A program made the position numbers and the translations under genes. From Cryptomeria japonica (lineage: Eukaryota > Streptophyta > Pinopsida > Cupressales > Cupressaceae), in assembly GCF_030272615.1 (NCBI RefSeq), contig NC_081406.1, forward strand, positions 469,260,400 to 469,324,399: DNA of 64,000 nucleotides, given 5' to 3'. Positions 1 to 11,645 of this stretch are shown here, piece after piece. The notes under the pieces are model-generated. The model saw nothing but the letters and a program-made list of their open reading frames with translations, ran no database searches and was not told the origin of the DNA. Every line of letters starts with the position of its first letter. The stretch's first letter is position 1.

Positions 1-100
1 TCATTAAACATAGACAAAGAATAGGAAAGAATGTGTCTACAAACTGACTGTACATCTTTGTTGTATGTGTGTTCTACATAGCACTCTCATGCTCAGTGTG

Positions 101-370
101 TCACTTTCGGAGGAATTGGGTTTCAACACCTTCACGCAATGATTCCCCTCTGATGAATGCATCCAATCTACCCAGTGGAATTGTTGCACACGGGTTTTTC
201 ATTGAATCATTTTCAACACAAATTGGTGTCCACTGAATATCCCTTGAATAAAAAAGATGCAAACCTTCACTAGCATCTTGAACTTCCAATACCATAATGT
301 CCTGCCATTTCCAATGTTTTCCCATTGTGGTCCTACACATATCGGACAAAGAAAGGGATATCATCAACAA
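101..370 (-). pseudogene. Unrecognised 89-codon frame, possible exon remnant
   Basis: An open minus-strand frame of 89 codons in AT-rich surroundings. It contains a compact stretch rich in W, C and charged residues (WKWQDIMVLEVQDASEG, then LFYSRDIQWTPICVEND) that reads like a folded protein rather than random translation. I do not recognise the family. No partner exon is visible nearby and the region upstream on the minus strand (371-800) is not open. It may be an exon of a decayed host gene or a transposon fragment. The first ATG is simply the furthest upstream one in frame. Confidence 0.25.
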
Positions 371-1640
371 TAAACAGCCACAGTGATGATATCTTCAGTG
401 TGATAGTGTTTTGAGATAGTGGTTGATGTCAATTGTGTTTGCCATGATATTGGTCACTTGGCACAAATGACTTCACAAAGCTACATTGTTGTTAGACCTT
501 CATCCTATTAGCATATATTTTTACAAAATAGTTTTGTGCTATATATGGACACTTTTAGTTTCATCATAAGAGAATTTGTTGGTGGATTGTATGTACAGGT
601 GATATGTTGCAGTATCTTCATGAAAAAACATCACTTGGGCATATTGAAGGGAATGTTGAGTACTATGGCATTCTGGCAATCCTCATCAGTTTCATTGCAA
701 AAGTACTTTTGGAGGATCATGTCATGCCCAAACTTTTGGGCAAAAACGGAACAACATTTTTTTTTAAAACAACATAAATTCATTAAATAATCTACATAAA
801 AATGGAATTAAATAAGTTTTGTCTTAACTAAGGGTTAACTCTGGGTTAAATAGAATCGTTTACTAAAGTTGATTTAATTAACTAAATCAATATGGCGACA
901 ATAATTAGAGAAGACTAATTATTCCCTAACAGGGTCATCTCAACTTAATTAATTAATCTAATTGAACTAATTAATTTCCTCTAATTAAAATTGAGAGATA
1001 TTAATTATCTCAATAGCATTTAAAATACTCAAGACTAAATAAAAATAATGATAATGTTATCTCATATTAAAATTAATTAATTGAACGTACGCAATTTCAC
1101 TTTTAAATATAACTAATAAAGCTAACTAATTCAATTATGATATTTGCCAAATAAATATATTTTATATTAAAGTTGATTTTAAATCCCCCAAGACATTTAA
1201 ATTTCAACTATTAAATAATCGGCCAATAATGACCTCATAGGCTAGAATTTTACATAAAACAATAAATAAATTTCATTAATAAAATCCCCCAAAGGAATTT
1301 TAATCTAACATCCATATTTAATTAAATATGAAAAAAACTATATTAAATTCCTCATTAATAACCCTAGCTAATAAAATTAGATCAATTATGCGATTAATAT
1401 AGCTATATAAAAATTAATCCCCAATTTTAATTAAACCTTGATAATAAAGACAATATTAAAATTAATTTCACCCTAGTCAATATTAGGAGTTAATAAATCC
1501 CACATATTGACTATAGCTAAATGGGGAGGAAATTATTTTTCAATTTTTAAAAAGAATTCCCCCTCCTCTCATTTTAATAATATTTAATTATAAACCCTAA
1601 CTAGGGTTGATCTATTCCTATACTAACCTATTCTTTTTAT
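371..1640. other. AT-rich stretch without gene
   Basis: From about 780 onward the DNA is strongly AT-rich, with many TTAATTAA-type words and short homopolymers. No frame of convincing composition is present on either strand. I see no element boundaries. Confidence 0.6.
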
Positions 1641-1647
1641 ATTTTCT

Positions 1648-1750
1648 AAATGCTGACCCGAACCCGAATATGGGCTAGGGTTGCATATCTTAATCTCTCT
1701 TTTATTTTAAATGCTAACCCTAACCCGAAAATGGGTTAGGGTTGCATATT
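1648..1750. repeat. Two direct copies of a ~41-bp repeat
   Basis: Positions 1648-1689 and 1709-1750 are close copies, sharing AAATGCT, an AACCCGAA core and GGGTTGCATAT. The spacing is 61 bp. Both contain AACCC/GGGTT words resembling the plant telomere unit, but they are not a telomeric array. Confidence 0.7.
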
Positions 1751-1839
1751 TTAACACATCTTATTCTTTTCTTTTTTTCTTTCCTTTGGTGTGAATGTGT
1801 GTTTGCTTGTAGGGTTTCAGGGCAGTGGCAGAGGAAGGT

Positions 1840-2115
1840 TGAATCCCATGGCAGAGGCGTTATTGCCTTGGGAGATCGCAGGGTTTAAGGGAGGCGATTG
1901 TCACCGCCACTACGGTGGCCACCCACAGTGGCGACCAAGGCCACCACTAGGGTTCACCACCTGCAGCAACACTGTGGTGTCGCCCCTGCGAGTCGCGGCC
2001 CATAGTGGCACCGCGGGCATCCCTGCGGGTCTCAACCCGAAGTGGTGCCGCGACTGCCCCTGTGGGTCTCGGCCCACAGAGGGGCCCGAGCCGGCAACGA
2101 CAAGGTTAGGGTATG
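1840..2115. repeat. GC-rich minisatellite block in AT-rich DNA
   Basis: An abrupt GC-rich island between AT-rich flanks. Its core is three imperfect units: 1974-2004 (31 bp), 2005-2041 (37 bp) and 2042-2078 (37 bp). Each begins GTGG(T/C)(G/A) and ends near CTCGGCCCACA. Frames stay open on both strands (1791-2183 plus, 1910-2218 minus), as expected of GC-rich repeats. The peptides run into AT microsatellite sequence at one end, so I do not call a gene. Confidence 0.65.
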
Positions 2116-2397
2116 TATATTTTTTTAAAATATTTATATTTATATATATATATATAAATATATATTTATTTATATATATATAATTTTGGTAGACATGCAT
2201 GATTTTAGTAAGAACCAAAAATTTAAAATGAGAAGTATTTTCATTTCCAAGATAAAATGTAAATAAGTAAATCTATATATATATACCTGTACATGAGCAT
2301 GTTTATTTCATTTATTTACAGCAGCATACATGTCTATTTTATATATTTTTGAACAACAGCTTTGTTTTTTTTATATAAAACAGTAGGCATTATCTCT

Positions 2398-2398
<1 letters not shown>

Positions 2399-2472
<74 letters not shown>
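2399..2472. repeat. (TA)n microsatellite, about 36 units
   Basis: An uninterrupted TATATA tract of about 74 bp. Shorter TA tracts lie at about 2140-2180 and 2273-2284. It is likely length-polymorphic and prone to assembly error. Confidence 0.95.
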
Positions 2473-2474
<2 letters not shown>

Positions 2475-3180
2475 GTTTAAGATTGCATTTACATTATTTA
2501 GAGAAGGTTTTTTTTTAATAAAGAGAGTAGATTAAATTTACTGTTTTTATAGAATGTAAAGAAATGACAGAGTTAAAATATTTTTTTCTACTTAACATGC
2601 ATTTCCAGAATAGAAAAATGTGTAGGAATTAATTTATTTACAACTGCAATATAATTCTTTCAAAATCCACTAATATAGTAAGATAAAATGTAGTATTAAC
2701 TCTAACAAATCTTTTGTTTTTTTTTGTATCTGAACTATTGATTTAAGCAAGTATGTCGTTTCTATACTAAAGTGACTACTTTATTAACATTTAACTCTGC
2801 ATTTTTTTTAATATCACATAGAAACAGAAAATAATTTTATTCCTTTCTGAATTTAAATAATTTAAAATAGAATAAAACATCTTTTTGTTCAGCAACTATA
2901 ATAATACAGAAATAATCCAAAAATGCATTCATCTCATTTAAAGGATCAATACTTCAAGTTAAATACAATTCCTTTTCTTTATATTTCATGGCAACTAAAC
3001 ATTTAGTCAAATAATTACATTTCCTTTTTGCAACTTAAATACAATAAGAACTCTTTTTTTTTTTCAACTAAAATACAATAGGAAATTCTTTTCCTTTTTC
3101 TGCAACTAAAATACAATAATACATAGGATCATTCCAAATCTTTTTCTCCAACCTTTTTCCCTAGCAAAACCTGCAATAAA
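2473..3180. other. AT-rich stretch with diverged short repeats, no gene
   Basis: No coding frame. Between about 2985 and 3125 the phrase GCAACTAAAATACAATA recurs about four times with drift (near 2991, 3030, 3064 and 3103), each next to a T-rich run. This is a small decayed tandem repeat. Confidence 0.5.
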
Positions 3181-5330
3181 AAGCTTAAGGTTGTGACCAT
3201 GGAGGCTCACCTCCCAATCTAGGCTTGCTAGAAGCCACCCCCGAGCTAGGAGAATCAAGGCTAGATGAGAAACACACATACATGCATAAACTCATAACAA
3301 GACACTCCCAACCCAAGGATTACACAATGTCACATATGCGACTTTTCAAATGGGGTGAAGGTGGACTATGTACCTTGAGGAGAATTCTGCAAATAGAGAA
3401 CATAATGCCATAACAAGGCTCCAATTAATACATCCACAAGTTCCAAACTTGTCCCTATAATCCCTTATGTCCCCCAAGGAATACAAGCCAACAAAACTCC
3501 CCTTATGACCCCCATTGCATAAACAAATCACAATGCAACAAGGGTCACAAAATCCCTTGAGAATCACTCTCTTCCAAAGAGAGTCTCTCACTCAAAGGCT
3601 ATCAAACAACCCTTCACCCCAAGGCAACTCTACTCTCTCAAGGGTGAGTTTGGCCTTGAAAACTCCCAAAACAAAAAAAAACATAAAAACACAACCAAAA
3701 CACATAAGGAAGAACTCTACTTCTTCCTACACACATAAAAAAAAAATAACAACAATGGAAAACAATTACAACTACAATCTTTTTAAAGAAAACAACATCA
3801 TACAAGAGATAGGAGTTCAACCAACCTTAATCTGCCCAAAGGGTAAGAGAATTTGTAGGAGAGCTACCCAAATCCACAACTTTTTCTCCTTCAAAACTTA
3901 GCCAAAATCTTCCCAATACTTGCAAAAATTCTTCAAAAATTTTAAGTCTCCAAAATGGAGAGTGGGTGATAAATTTTCTCCCTCCCAAACTATTCCCTAT
4001 GAAGCCACTCCTCACTCTTTCCAACCCACTTGGGAAGGGTGAAGGATACTCATTGGTTGGTCTTCCCAAAACCTTACACACTCCCTAACCTAGGCACTTC
4101 AAAAAGGGGAAATGGAATGGGGAAGAGAAATGACACTCATGAAGTGGGTTATCTAACCTAGGAAGGCTCTTCTAAAGATGAAATTCGGCCAACTTGGGAA
4201 ACTCAATTTTTTGGGAGGTTAAACAAGCCCTAGGGAGTGGACACATGGCTAAATTTGGCCTTCATCCATAGGTACATCATATTGCCCACTAAAAATGCCC
4301 CTAACTTGACCCCAGGAGTTAGTTTAACCCCCTAGAAGTCCACCCAAAGTTTACCTACGGGTCAACCCTGAGTTGACCCAACTAATGGCTCCCTATCCAA
4401 GGTTTACTTGGGACCATTTTAGGATAATTGAAAATATATGCATTGGTAAAATAAATTTCCTCAAAAAGAGACATGACAATGCCAACCTATCTTACAACAC
4501 GTGTCAAGTGACACTACAAAAAGAATTACACATCACTAAAACACACATGGCAAATGTGCCTTTTTTGAAATTTATAAATTAAACACTCATCCAAGCATAA
4601 CATTTACAAATGAGGAGTTGTCTCTCCAAATAGACAACCCCTAGCTTCACAATTGCACATAGGCCTAGGTTTGATTCTCCGAATAATTTCCATGGTCACA
4701 TGGAATAATTTTCCTACACATCTCACTTGCACATTAGTAATTCCAAAAATCACGTATAATATTATCAAAAGAATACAATTAAGACATCGCATAAAATTTC
4801 AATTATAAAAATCAGGTATCCAATTATCTGATAACATTCACATACAATCATCTATTAAATGGCATCATCCTCATAAACATGGAATTAAATCATTTATAGA
4901 GCATGCATCTATAATTTCAAGCATCAAAATAAAGTATTGCAAATCATAGTAAATGACATAATCATATCAATGTTATCCATAACATGAGATCATATAGAAT
5001 TCGGGTCCATAATGCATCAAAATATAATATCCAAAATAGGTCCAACATGAAAATAACATAAATGCTATGACACCTCGAGGTACGGCCTCACAGATGAACA
5101 TAGCGTAGGGCCATGAACATGTTCAGAGATGTTAGTGGTATGTGTTGGAAATATGCCTCTAATTCACTTGACCTTTGTTCATACTAATTAGGTTAACTCT
5201 GACCAATGAAACAGTGTGAAGAAAATCTGCAAGCTCTATCGGCACAACCTCTGTCGATGACCTCAACATATCGGAGTAGGTATCGGCTATCGGGAGCGGT
5301 CTCGGTATTCTATACCAATGCTTGATGAGT
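3181..5330. other. Gene-free intergenic or old repeat DNA
   Basis: The short frames here look like chance frames. The composition changes near 3180 and again near 5080, where GC rises and CGATGA/ATCGG words begin, so several old insertions probably abut. I cannot define their ends. Confidence 0.4.
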
Positions 5331-5333
5331 CTT

Positions 5334-5451
5334 GACTAACATGCACATTAGTCGCGCATTTTATACCATCGATTTTGAAATTAACGGTTGCGATTGACTA
5401 ACCTATTGCTAACACACTGTATGAAAGGTCCGTTTTGGACCTCATAGTAGT
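5334..5451. repeat. Single arm of the foldback/MITE-like family
   Basis: This matches one half of the palindromic element at 26196-26438. It begins GACTAACATGCACATTAGTC, continues through ATTTTATACCATCGATTTTG and GATTGACTAAC, and ends near GGTCCGTTTTGGA. Only one arm is present, so this is a half element or a decayed copy. It lies directly before a tract of CGATGA-type repeats, the same order as at 26196-27310 and 28804-29960. Confidence 0.65.
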
Positions 5452-5454
5452 AGG

Positions 5455-6980
5455 TTTGAAGTCATCTCGATGACCCGACAAAGTCATCTTTAGTCATCGG
5501 GGTAGAATTGGTTATCTGATGGATGAAAGGATAAAAGGTGTGGAGATTAGATCCAGATCCAACAGTTGTCGCTATACCGCATGATGGAGATGCACGAATG
5601 TTATCCATCACGGCTTGCCAACCAAGGTGGGGGCTGACAAAAGAGTATCTCAAGTGAGTTAACGAGTGAGCAAGTCCGAGATTATCAGATGATTGTCTCT
5701 ATACCACACAATGAAGATACTCACTGGTTAACCATCACGGCTTGGCGACTGATGAGGTGGAGATCCAGTGGCAGCTTGAGATGGCAGTCCAGGTGGATCC
5801 ACGAGCAAACCAAAAGCTGACACATGGCACAGATGGACGAAGAGATAAAGGGCATGCAAGTTAGATGTAGATCCAATGACTGTTGCTATACCACGGTGGA
5901 AAACTGCTCGATGAATATCTAGCCGGACTTGATGACAAAGAAGGGCTAACACCTGAAGGTGGACTTGTTCGGTGTTATGTTGATACCCGATGAAACAACA
6001 TTGGTAAGAAAAAGAAGGATTATCAAAATAACATATACCAATAAATTAGGGCAAATTCATTGAGGCACTTGAGTAATGTTCAAACACAATGCACGCTCTT
6101 GGAAAATCATACCATCAGGATAGCTTGTTCTGATGAGGCAGAATGTGGGTATTGTCTATCGACGTGTATCGACCTATCAGAAATAATGAAAAAACTCTCC
6201 CAATACCCGATGACTGAAGGGAACTGAAGGTGGGTCCATCAAAGAAAGAGACCATATTAGGATAGTGCAAAAATAGTTAGGCCAACTCCTGATGAATTAG
6301 AGAATCGGAAGGCGAAACTATCAGTATCACCTATACCGATAAAACAGACTCAGAGGTATAAAGTATAAAAGTACATCAGAGACTCATCAGGACTTCGGGA
6401 GGAATATAAAAGGGCTATTCTGACCCCGATGCAGATAAAAGCACCTGCAGGGATATCAGTGTAAATTATACCGATAAAGTAAACATTAAGTGAGGACTCA
6501 TCGAAACATCGAAAGAAGAACTTTTTGTCTATGTCGAATCCTAATAGGACTGTTAAGGTAGATGGTGTGTTGCAAGGAGTTCTTCAGGGTGATTTATGTC
6601 GATAACGTGGGGGGCTTAGTCAGAATGCGGATTAGTATATTGAGATCATTGGGGCATCGAAGGGACATAAAAAGAACTATGCCGATACACGATGGGTTAA
6701 GTAAAAGAAAACCGAAGGTGAATGCATCAGGGAGAGTTATTATGATGGAGCGTGAAAACAAAAAGCAAAGCTGAAACTAAAGAAGTGCCCATCAGGATAA
6801 AGTGAACCATCGGGATAGGAGAAAAATTACTATCCCAAGACCCAATAAGTCGGTCAAGATAGCTTGTGTTGATCAGAAGGTGAAAAGCAGTAAAGTCATA
6901 ACAAACGGCACCAAACAATTGAATCATCAAAAAAAGTCTCACCGATTAGCCGTTGGAGGTCTTGATGTGAAAAACTGACA
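5455..6980 (+). repeat. Degenerate complex repeat leader (CGATGA/ATCGG family)
   Basis: About 1.5 kb of loosely repeated phrases. The first part (5455-5960) has at least three copies of a roughly 90-bp unit containing GATCCAACAGTTGTCGCTAT and CATCACGGCTTG. The second part (6000-6980) is dense in (A)CCGATGA, ATCGGGATA and ATACCGATAA. The same 90-bp unit recurs at 26820-27110 in this orientation and at 15480-16060 in reverse complement. It lies upstream of the decayed ORF that starts at 7200 and may be the untranslated leader of that element. Confidence 0.6.
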
Positions 6981-7199
6981 AAATGGCTTCCATTAAATGA
7001 ATCCATTGAGTAGGTTTGTTGCCACAGAAAGAAAATCCATCAAGATTATAGTAATTAAGTACAATATTGGACTCCTTGGTCAGGATATATAGCTAGTGTT
7101 GCATAACAACATTTCACACAAAGTTATTGCAGAAAGATATTATGTGTTTATTGAGAAATATTTTGAGTTGCTGAGCATAGAGTAAAGGAATTTGTAGAG

Positions 7200-10088
7200 A
7201 TGGAAGGGTCAAGCTCAAAAGAGAAATGAAAGGTTGCTGATATATCCAATGCCACGACAAAAAAATCAAAGGGTGAAGTCAGTGAGGCTCAAAGAAAATT
7301 AAATCAATATATGATAGATCAGATGGGCTCTCCAGGAGCTAGGTCACGTGGAGCTAAGGTTAATTTTCCTATTCGCGACTAGTTGGAAGACAGATACAAA
7401 TAAATTGGAGATGTACTCACAACAACGCGAGGGCACGAGCTATTTCTTTTTCATTACCTTTGTAGGGATGAGCCTATGCTAATTTCAAACCCATGGAGTA
7501 CTAATTTAGGTAAAATCATGGTACCTAATGTCTTTGTAAATATTGATTTATTGAAGCTCCTACTAAGACATTATGATACAAACAAGCTATGCATTTTGTT
7601 GCCCTACAAGACTGCTTTAGTTCACTTTGCACTAGCCATAATTCAGGAATTTTTTACACTAGATCTGGAGGTGAATGTGCCCTTATCTTTTGTTGATTTG
7701 GAAGAGGAATAAAGAAAAATGGATACTACATACCAGGGTTGGAACCTCTCTATCCACAAAGCAGAGAAGGGGAGGCTAATAGCGGAAGATGGTCCTCCGT
7801 ATGATATGACTATTTTTATGAAATATTTACAATATACATATATGGCTTGTGGTCAGGTTGGAGGAGTTGAAGCCCTTGATGTGGCAAACATAGGACCGTT
7901 GGTTTTAGCAGCAGATATTTAGAGACATGAGCCTAGAGCTTTTGATTTTGCTTCATACTTGGTGGATAGACTCCATGAAGGCTTCATGAACTTGAAAGAT
8001 AATCCAGACAAGCATTTTAAGCATTATTCATTGTTGATGCATATTATTTTATTTTATGGGAGATTTAGAGGGTTATGGTCAAAAGGTTTGAATGTAAGTA
8101 CAATTGGGAAGAATGGATAGGATCAACCAGTGCAATTATGGGTTTCTCTCTGGGACTACAGATATGTAAATTCTCACTACCTCAAATTTGTAGAATCTTT
8201 GTTAAGCCGATTTTCTTTCTCTTTGGTGAGCCTCTCCAGGGATCATTTTCTGAGGATGTAAAGAAGTTTCTTAGGCCTCATGAGAACAAAAATCCAAAGG
8301 TTAATCACAATTGGTGTGATTGGTACTCATGCCAAAACTTCACTTTTGTTTGGTGTTATGGATTCGAAGGTTACCCCTATGTGCTATCGAAGCCTGCACC
8401 GGACAAGATTGCTTTTTTGGAAATTGTAAGGCAATTAAGTGTCTCTAATGCCAAACACTTCGAAGGTGCACACAATCAAGCCTTCCTCCCTAGAACACTT
8501 CATTTCTTAGATTTTAAAATTGTATCTACCAGAGCATATGAGGTTATTGACAGGAAGTTGGTGGATGAGTACAACTTGTTCCAGCACATATCTAGAATGC
8601 ATTATGATCCTGAGGGTTACATCCACACAAGCAAGAAGAGATAAGAGTTGGGAGATTACTTTCATCAGGAGATGAGTTTTAAGACATATGTAAAAATAAG
8701 GAAGTAGAAGAGCTTGCAGAGGTTATGGAGATCTTGGAGAAGAATCTGGAGGAGAGAAGATAGAGACTACAAAACATGGACGGAGACCCAACCCAAAGTG
8801 ATTCAGGGGAGAGCGAGGTAGTTTCCAAGCTCTGTGCACCTAAAAAAGAGAAGGAACTAGAAGCACGGGATAAGCTCCTCATTGTACTAAATACAGAAAC
8901 AGATGAAAGGATGATAGAGCACACTTCATTTGTTTCAAATGATCAATTCAAAAAATCTAAAGAGTTTAAATCCTTCTTATACCACTTCAAAGGGAAGAGC
9001 CTAAGGGAAGCAATATCAAATATCACACCAGAGAATGAGGAGGAAATGTTGCAAAATCTCAAAGCTGATATTGATGTAGAAATGGAGACAATGACCCCTT
9101 AGAGAGGAAGGTATTTGCTAGTGGAAGTAGGTATTATTCATTTCTGAGGATGGGATTTGAGTGCATCATTCATTTTTGACAGTTTACTAAAGGTGGACAA
9201 TAAGGACTTCAAGTTGAATGTCCAAGGGGTTAATGATATATTCATTGGATTGAGGTATGATCCAGATGAACAAGCAATGTTGTTATGGGCTTTGTACCCC
9301 CAAATAAAAATCCAAAAATCATAGATGTGGATAAAGCTTTTGGTCACATGATGACCTTGAAAGTTGGAGAGGTAGATCCTATGGTCACTGCTGACATAGG
9401 TATTAATATCTCAAAATTCAATAAGGCTTAGATGAAACACGAGATAGCAGAGAAAATAAAATATAAGGCTTTATATGAAGAAACTCTTAAGAGGAGTGGG
9501 CATCTTATCCCTCAAATTACTAATTCAGGAGGCCAGTTGAAGAAGAAATTTGAAAAAATAGCTTATGACCACACCAAGTTGAAGAGGGAGATAAAGAGCA
9601 TCAAGGCTGATACTACTTGTCTATTAGTGAGTAAAAGATATGATAACATGGAGAAGGCATTGAATGAATTCTGAGATTTATATCAGAGGAACATGGACAA
9701 TATGGTTTCTCATACCATAATTTGAGATAGACTCAACCTGTTGTTACAAGATGCATCGACTAGGGAAAAGGTAAAGAAGAAGGTTCAGGGTTTGCTTGTC
9801 ACACATGATAAATTCATGAAGGAATTGAAATCTAAATTTGACGAATGCCAACAAATTGTTCAACATGGTGTTCCCATTTTGGTAGATGATGCAGGTGAAA
9901 TCAAGGATAAGATCGTATGGATTTTTGAGTGTAAGTATTTTCTTAGTGCAGCCCAAGCCATTGCCAAAATGGATATTCTTAATATGAATGACACAGCCGA
10001 TCAATTGGAGAACTTTTACATGATAGAGAATGTAGCCAAGGATGCAATATTCAATGCTACAACCTACAAAGACGCAGGCTATTTGTGA
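7200..10088 (+). pseudogene. Decayed long ORF of an unidentified plant mobile element
   Basis: A protein-coding region broken by stops and about three frame changes. Frame 0 runs from ATG 7200 to about 8090, frame 2 covers 8075-8644, frame 1 covers 8776-9102, and frame 0 returns for 9432-9674 and 9741-10088. The N-terminal half is globular; landmarks are FDFASYLVDRLHEGF near 7950 and HNWCDWY...FEGYPYVLSKP near 8310-8400. The C-terminal half is lysine/glutamate-rich and probably coiled coil. The landmarks align with the minus-strand frame at 11646-15201 (YDFAPYLADVIHEGL, HNWGD...FRGTPYLLHY), so both descend from one gene family. I do not recognise a named domain; retroelement accessory proteins of plants have this architecture. 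An upstream TATATAG at about 7085 could be a promoter, but this is weak. Confidence 0.6.
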
Positions 10089-10862
10089 CACATTCAGAAG
10101 TATGGATAGCGACTGGATCAAAAACCTTAAGTCATTGTTTACTTTTGTGTTTATAGTGCAATTGATGTTTTAGTTAGGTTGTTTAGTTATTATTCAGTTA
10201 GTTATTTAGGATAATGAAAGGGTGTGTCCTTTCATTCATATCTCTTAGCATGTGTATTTATAATGAGTCATTTTGTATGTAAAGGCATCTAGGATTCAGA
10301 AAAAACATACTGCTTGTAAGGACTGCAAGTTATATGTATTATGGAAGTCTATAGAACAAAGAATTATCTTTTTGTGCAAATAGACTATAATGGAGTATTT
10401 TCAAGTGCAGCTTATGTATGCAATCATCTCTTAAGGATTAATATATGAAGGTTCATTGTTTCTTGTCCTAAGTATTGTGCATACTTCTATGTTGATGAGT
10501 TGTCTTTATCCTTTTGATAAATATTTCATATGGTTTGCTATGATGTGCCATCACATGTTGTTACATTAAATGTGAGATTGGGTTTTTCATTATTGTGTAA
10601 CACATACTGAAACCTTCATAGTTGATGATTACAGAACAATAATTTGCCAGTTTTTGTAATTTACTGAAAGGCTTAAATCCACTTTAAATAATCTCTTTTG
10701 TGCTTGAGAGGAAGAGGTATACCCACCTAGGTTCAGTGGAGCCTTAAGTGAAGAGGGATTTGGTCTTCGACCATCCCTATTCATTGGCCAAGGCTAGCTG
10801 GATTAGTTGAAGATTTGGCAAACCCTTAAGTTTTCCAATCTGTGGTTTTGGGCACCAACAGA
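10089..10862 (+). mobile_element. LTR-like sequence downstream of the decayed ORF
   Basis: This non-coding stretch has the look of a plant LTR: T-rich with short direct words, a polyadenylation-like region, and a terminus reading TTTTGGGCACCAACA, as many plant LTRs end. It directly follows the decayed ORF. No matching copy is found upstream of 7200 and no polypurine tract stands at its start, so the left boundary is a guess. It may be a 3' LTR whose partner was lost. Confidence 0.35.
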
Positions 10863-11645
10863 ATAGAAACAAAGGCTTCAGTAACTAAGAGAGGAAGGAG
10901 ATTCTGAGGAGAATATAATTTCATGTTTATATTATTCATACAACACATAATGAAACCTTGACAATGATGATCTTATAATTGTCTCTTGAGTCATTAAGAA
11001 TGGAATGAAAATTTGACAATAGAAATTCACATACATATCATCACCTTGATTTACTGAATCTATATATGCCTAACATATATAAACTCTCAACCTATGGTAG
11101 ACCTAGTCATCAAATTCATGCAAATTTACTTATTATCAATGAAAAGGAATTAAGTATACTTAATTTTAGTCCTTGAGGAAAAAACCTAAGACATTCTCAT
11201 AATTTGCCTTGCAAATCATTTAACTAAATAATCCTAGATCATTTAATCAAAATGATAACAAGCATACAGACACAAAGACAACATTCATATTTGGGCTCAT
11301 AAATGTTTGGATTGTATATTAATATTCTCCCATCAAAGTCTTACATAGACACAAAATGATCCTCCAAAATGCCAAAACAAAAGCCTGTATATATTTTGCC
11401 AGAGCTTTCATACAAAATTCTTGTGATCCCCTTCTAGGTAGTTCTGGTATCCACTTATACAAAATAGGATGTGATAAGCTTCAGAATTCCCTATAAAGTA
11501 TTCCTATCCTAACCACAATTCCCCCAAAAAGTTACATCAATTACAAAATATTATAGCAGTAGGAGCGCAACTGATTCTGAAAAGTATTCCTCTGCAGATC
11601 AGGTTGCATGTGAAGTGCCACATGTCGGGTTGTCGGTGGGACCTT
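10863..11645. other. Non-coding stretch between two decayed elements
   Basis: AT-rich, with no coding frame of real composition. On the minus strand this is the region 3' of the decayed ORF at 11646-15201 and may include its untranslated tail. No boundary or duplication is visible. Confidence 0.4.

Noticed and set aside
1791-2183. 130-codon plus-strand ORF as a gene
   Set aside because: It translates a GC-rich minisatellite and then a TA-rich tract. The opposite strand is equally open and no domain is visible.
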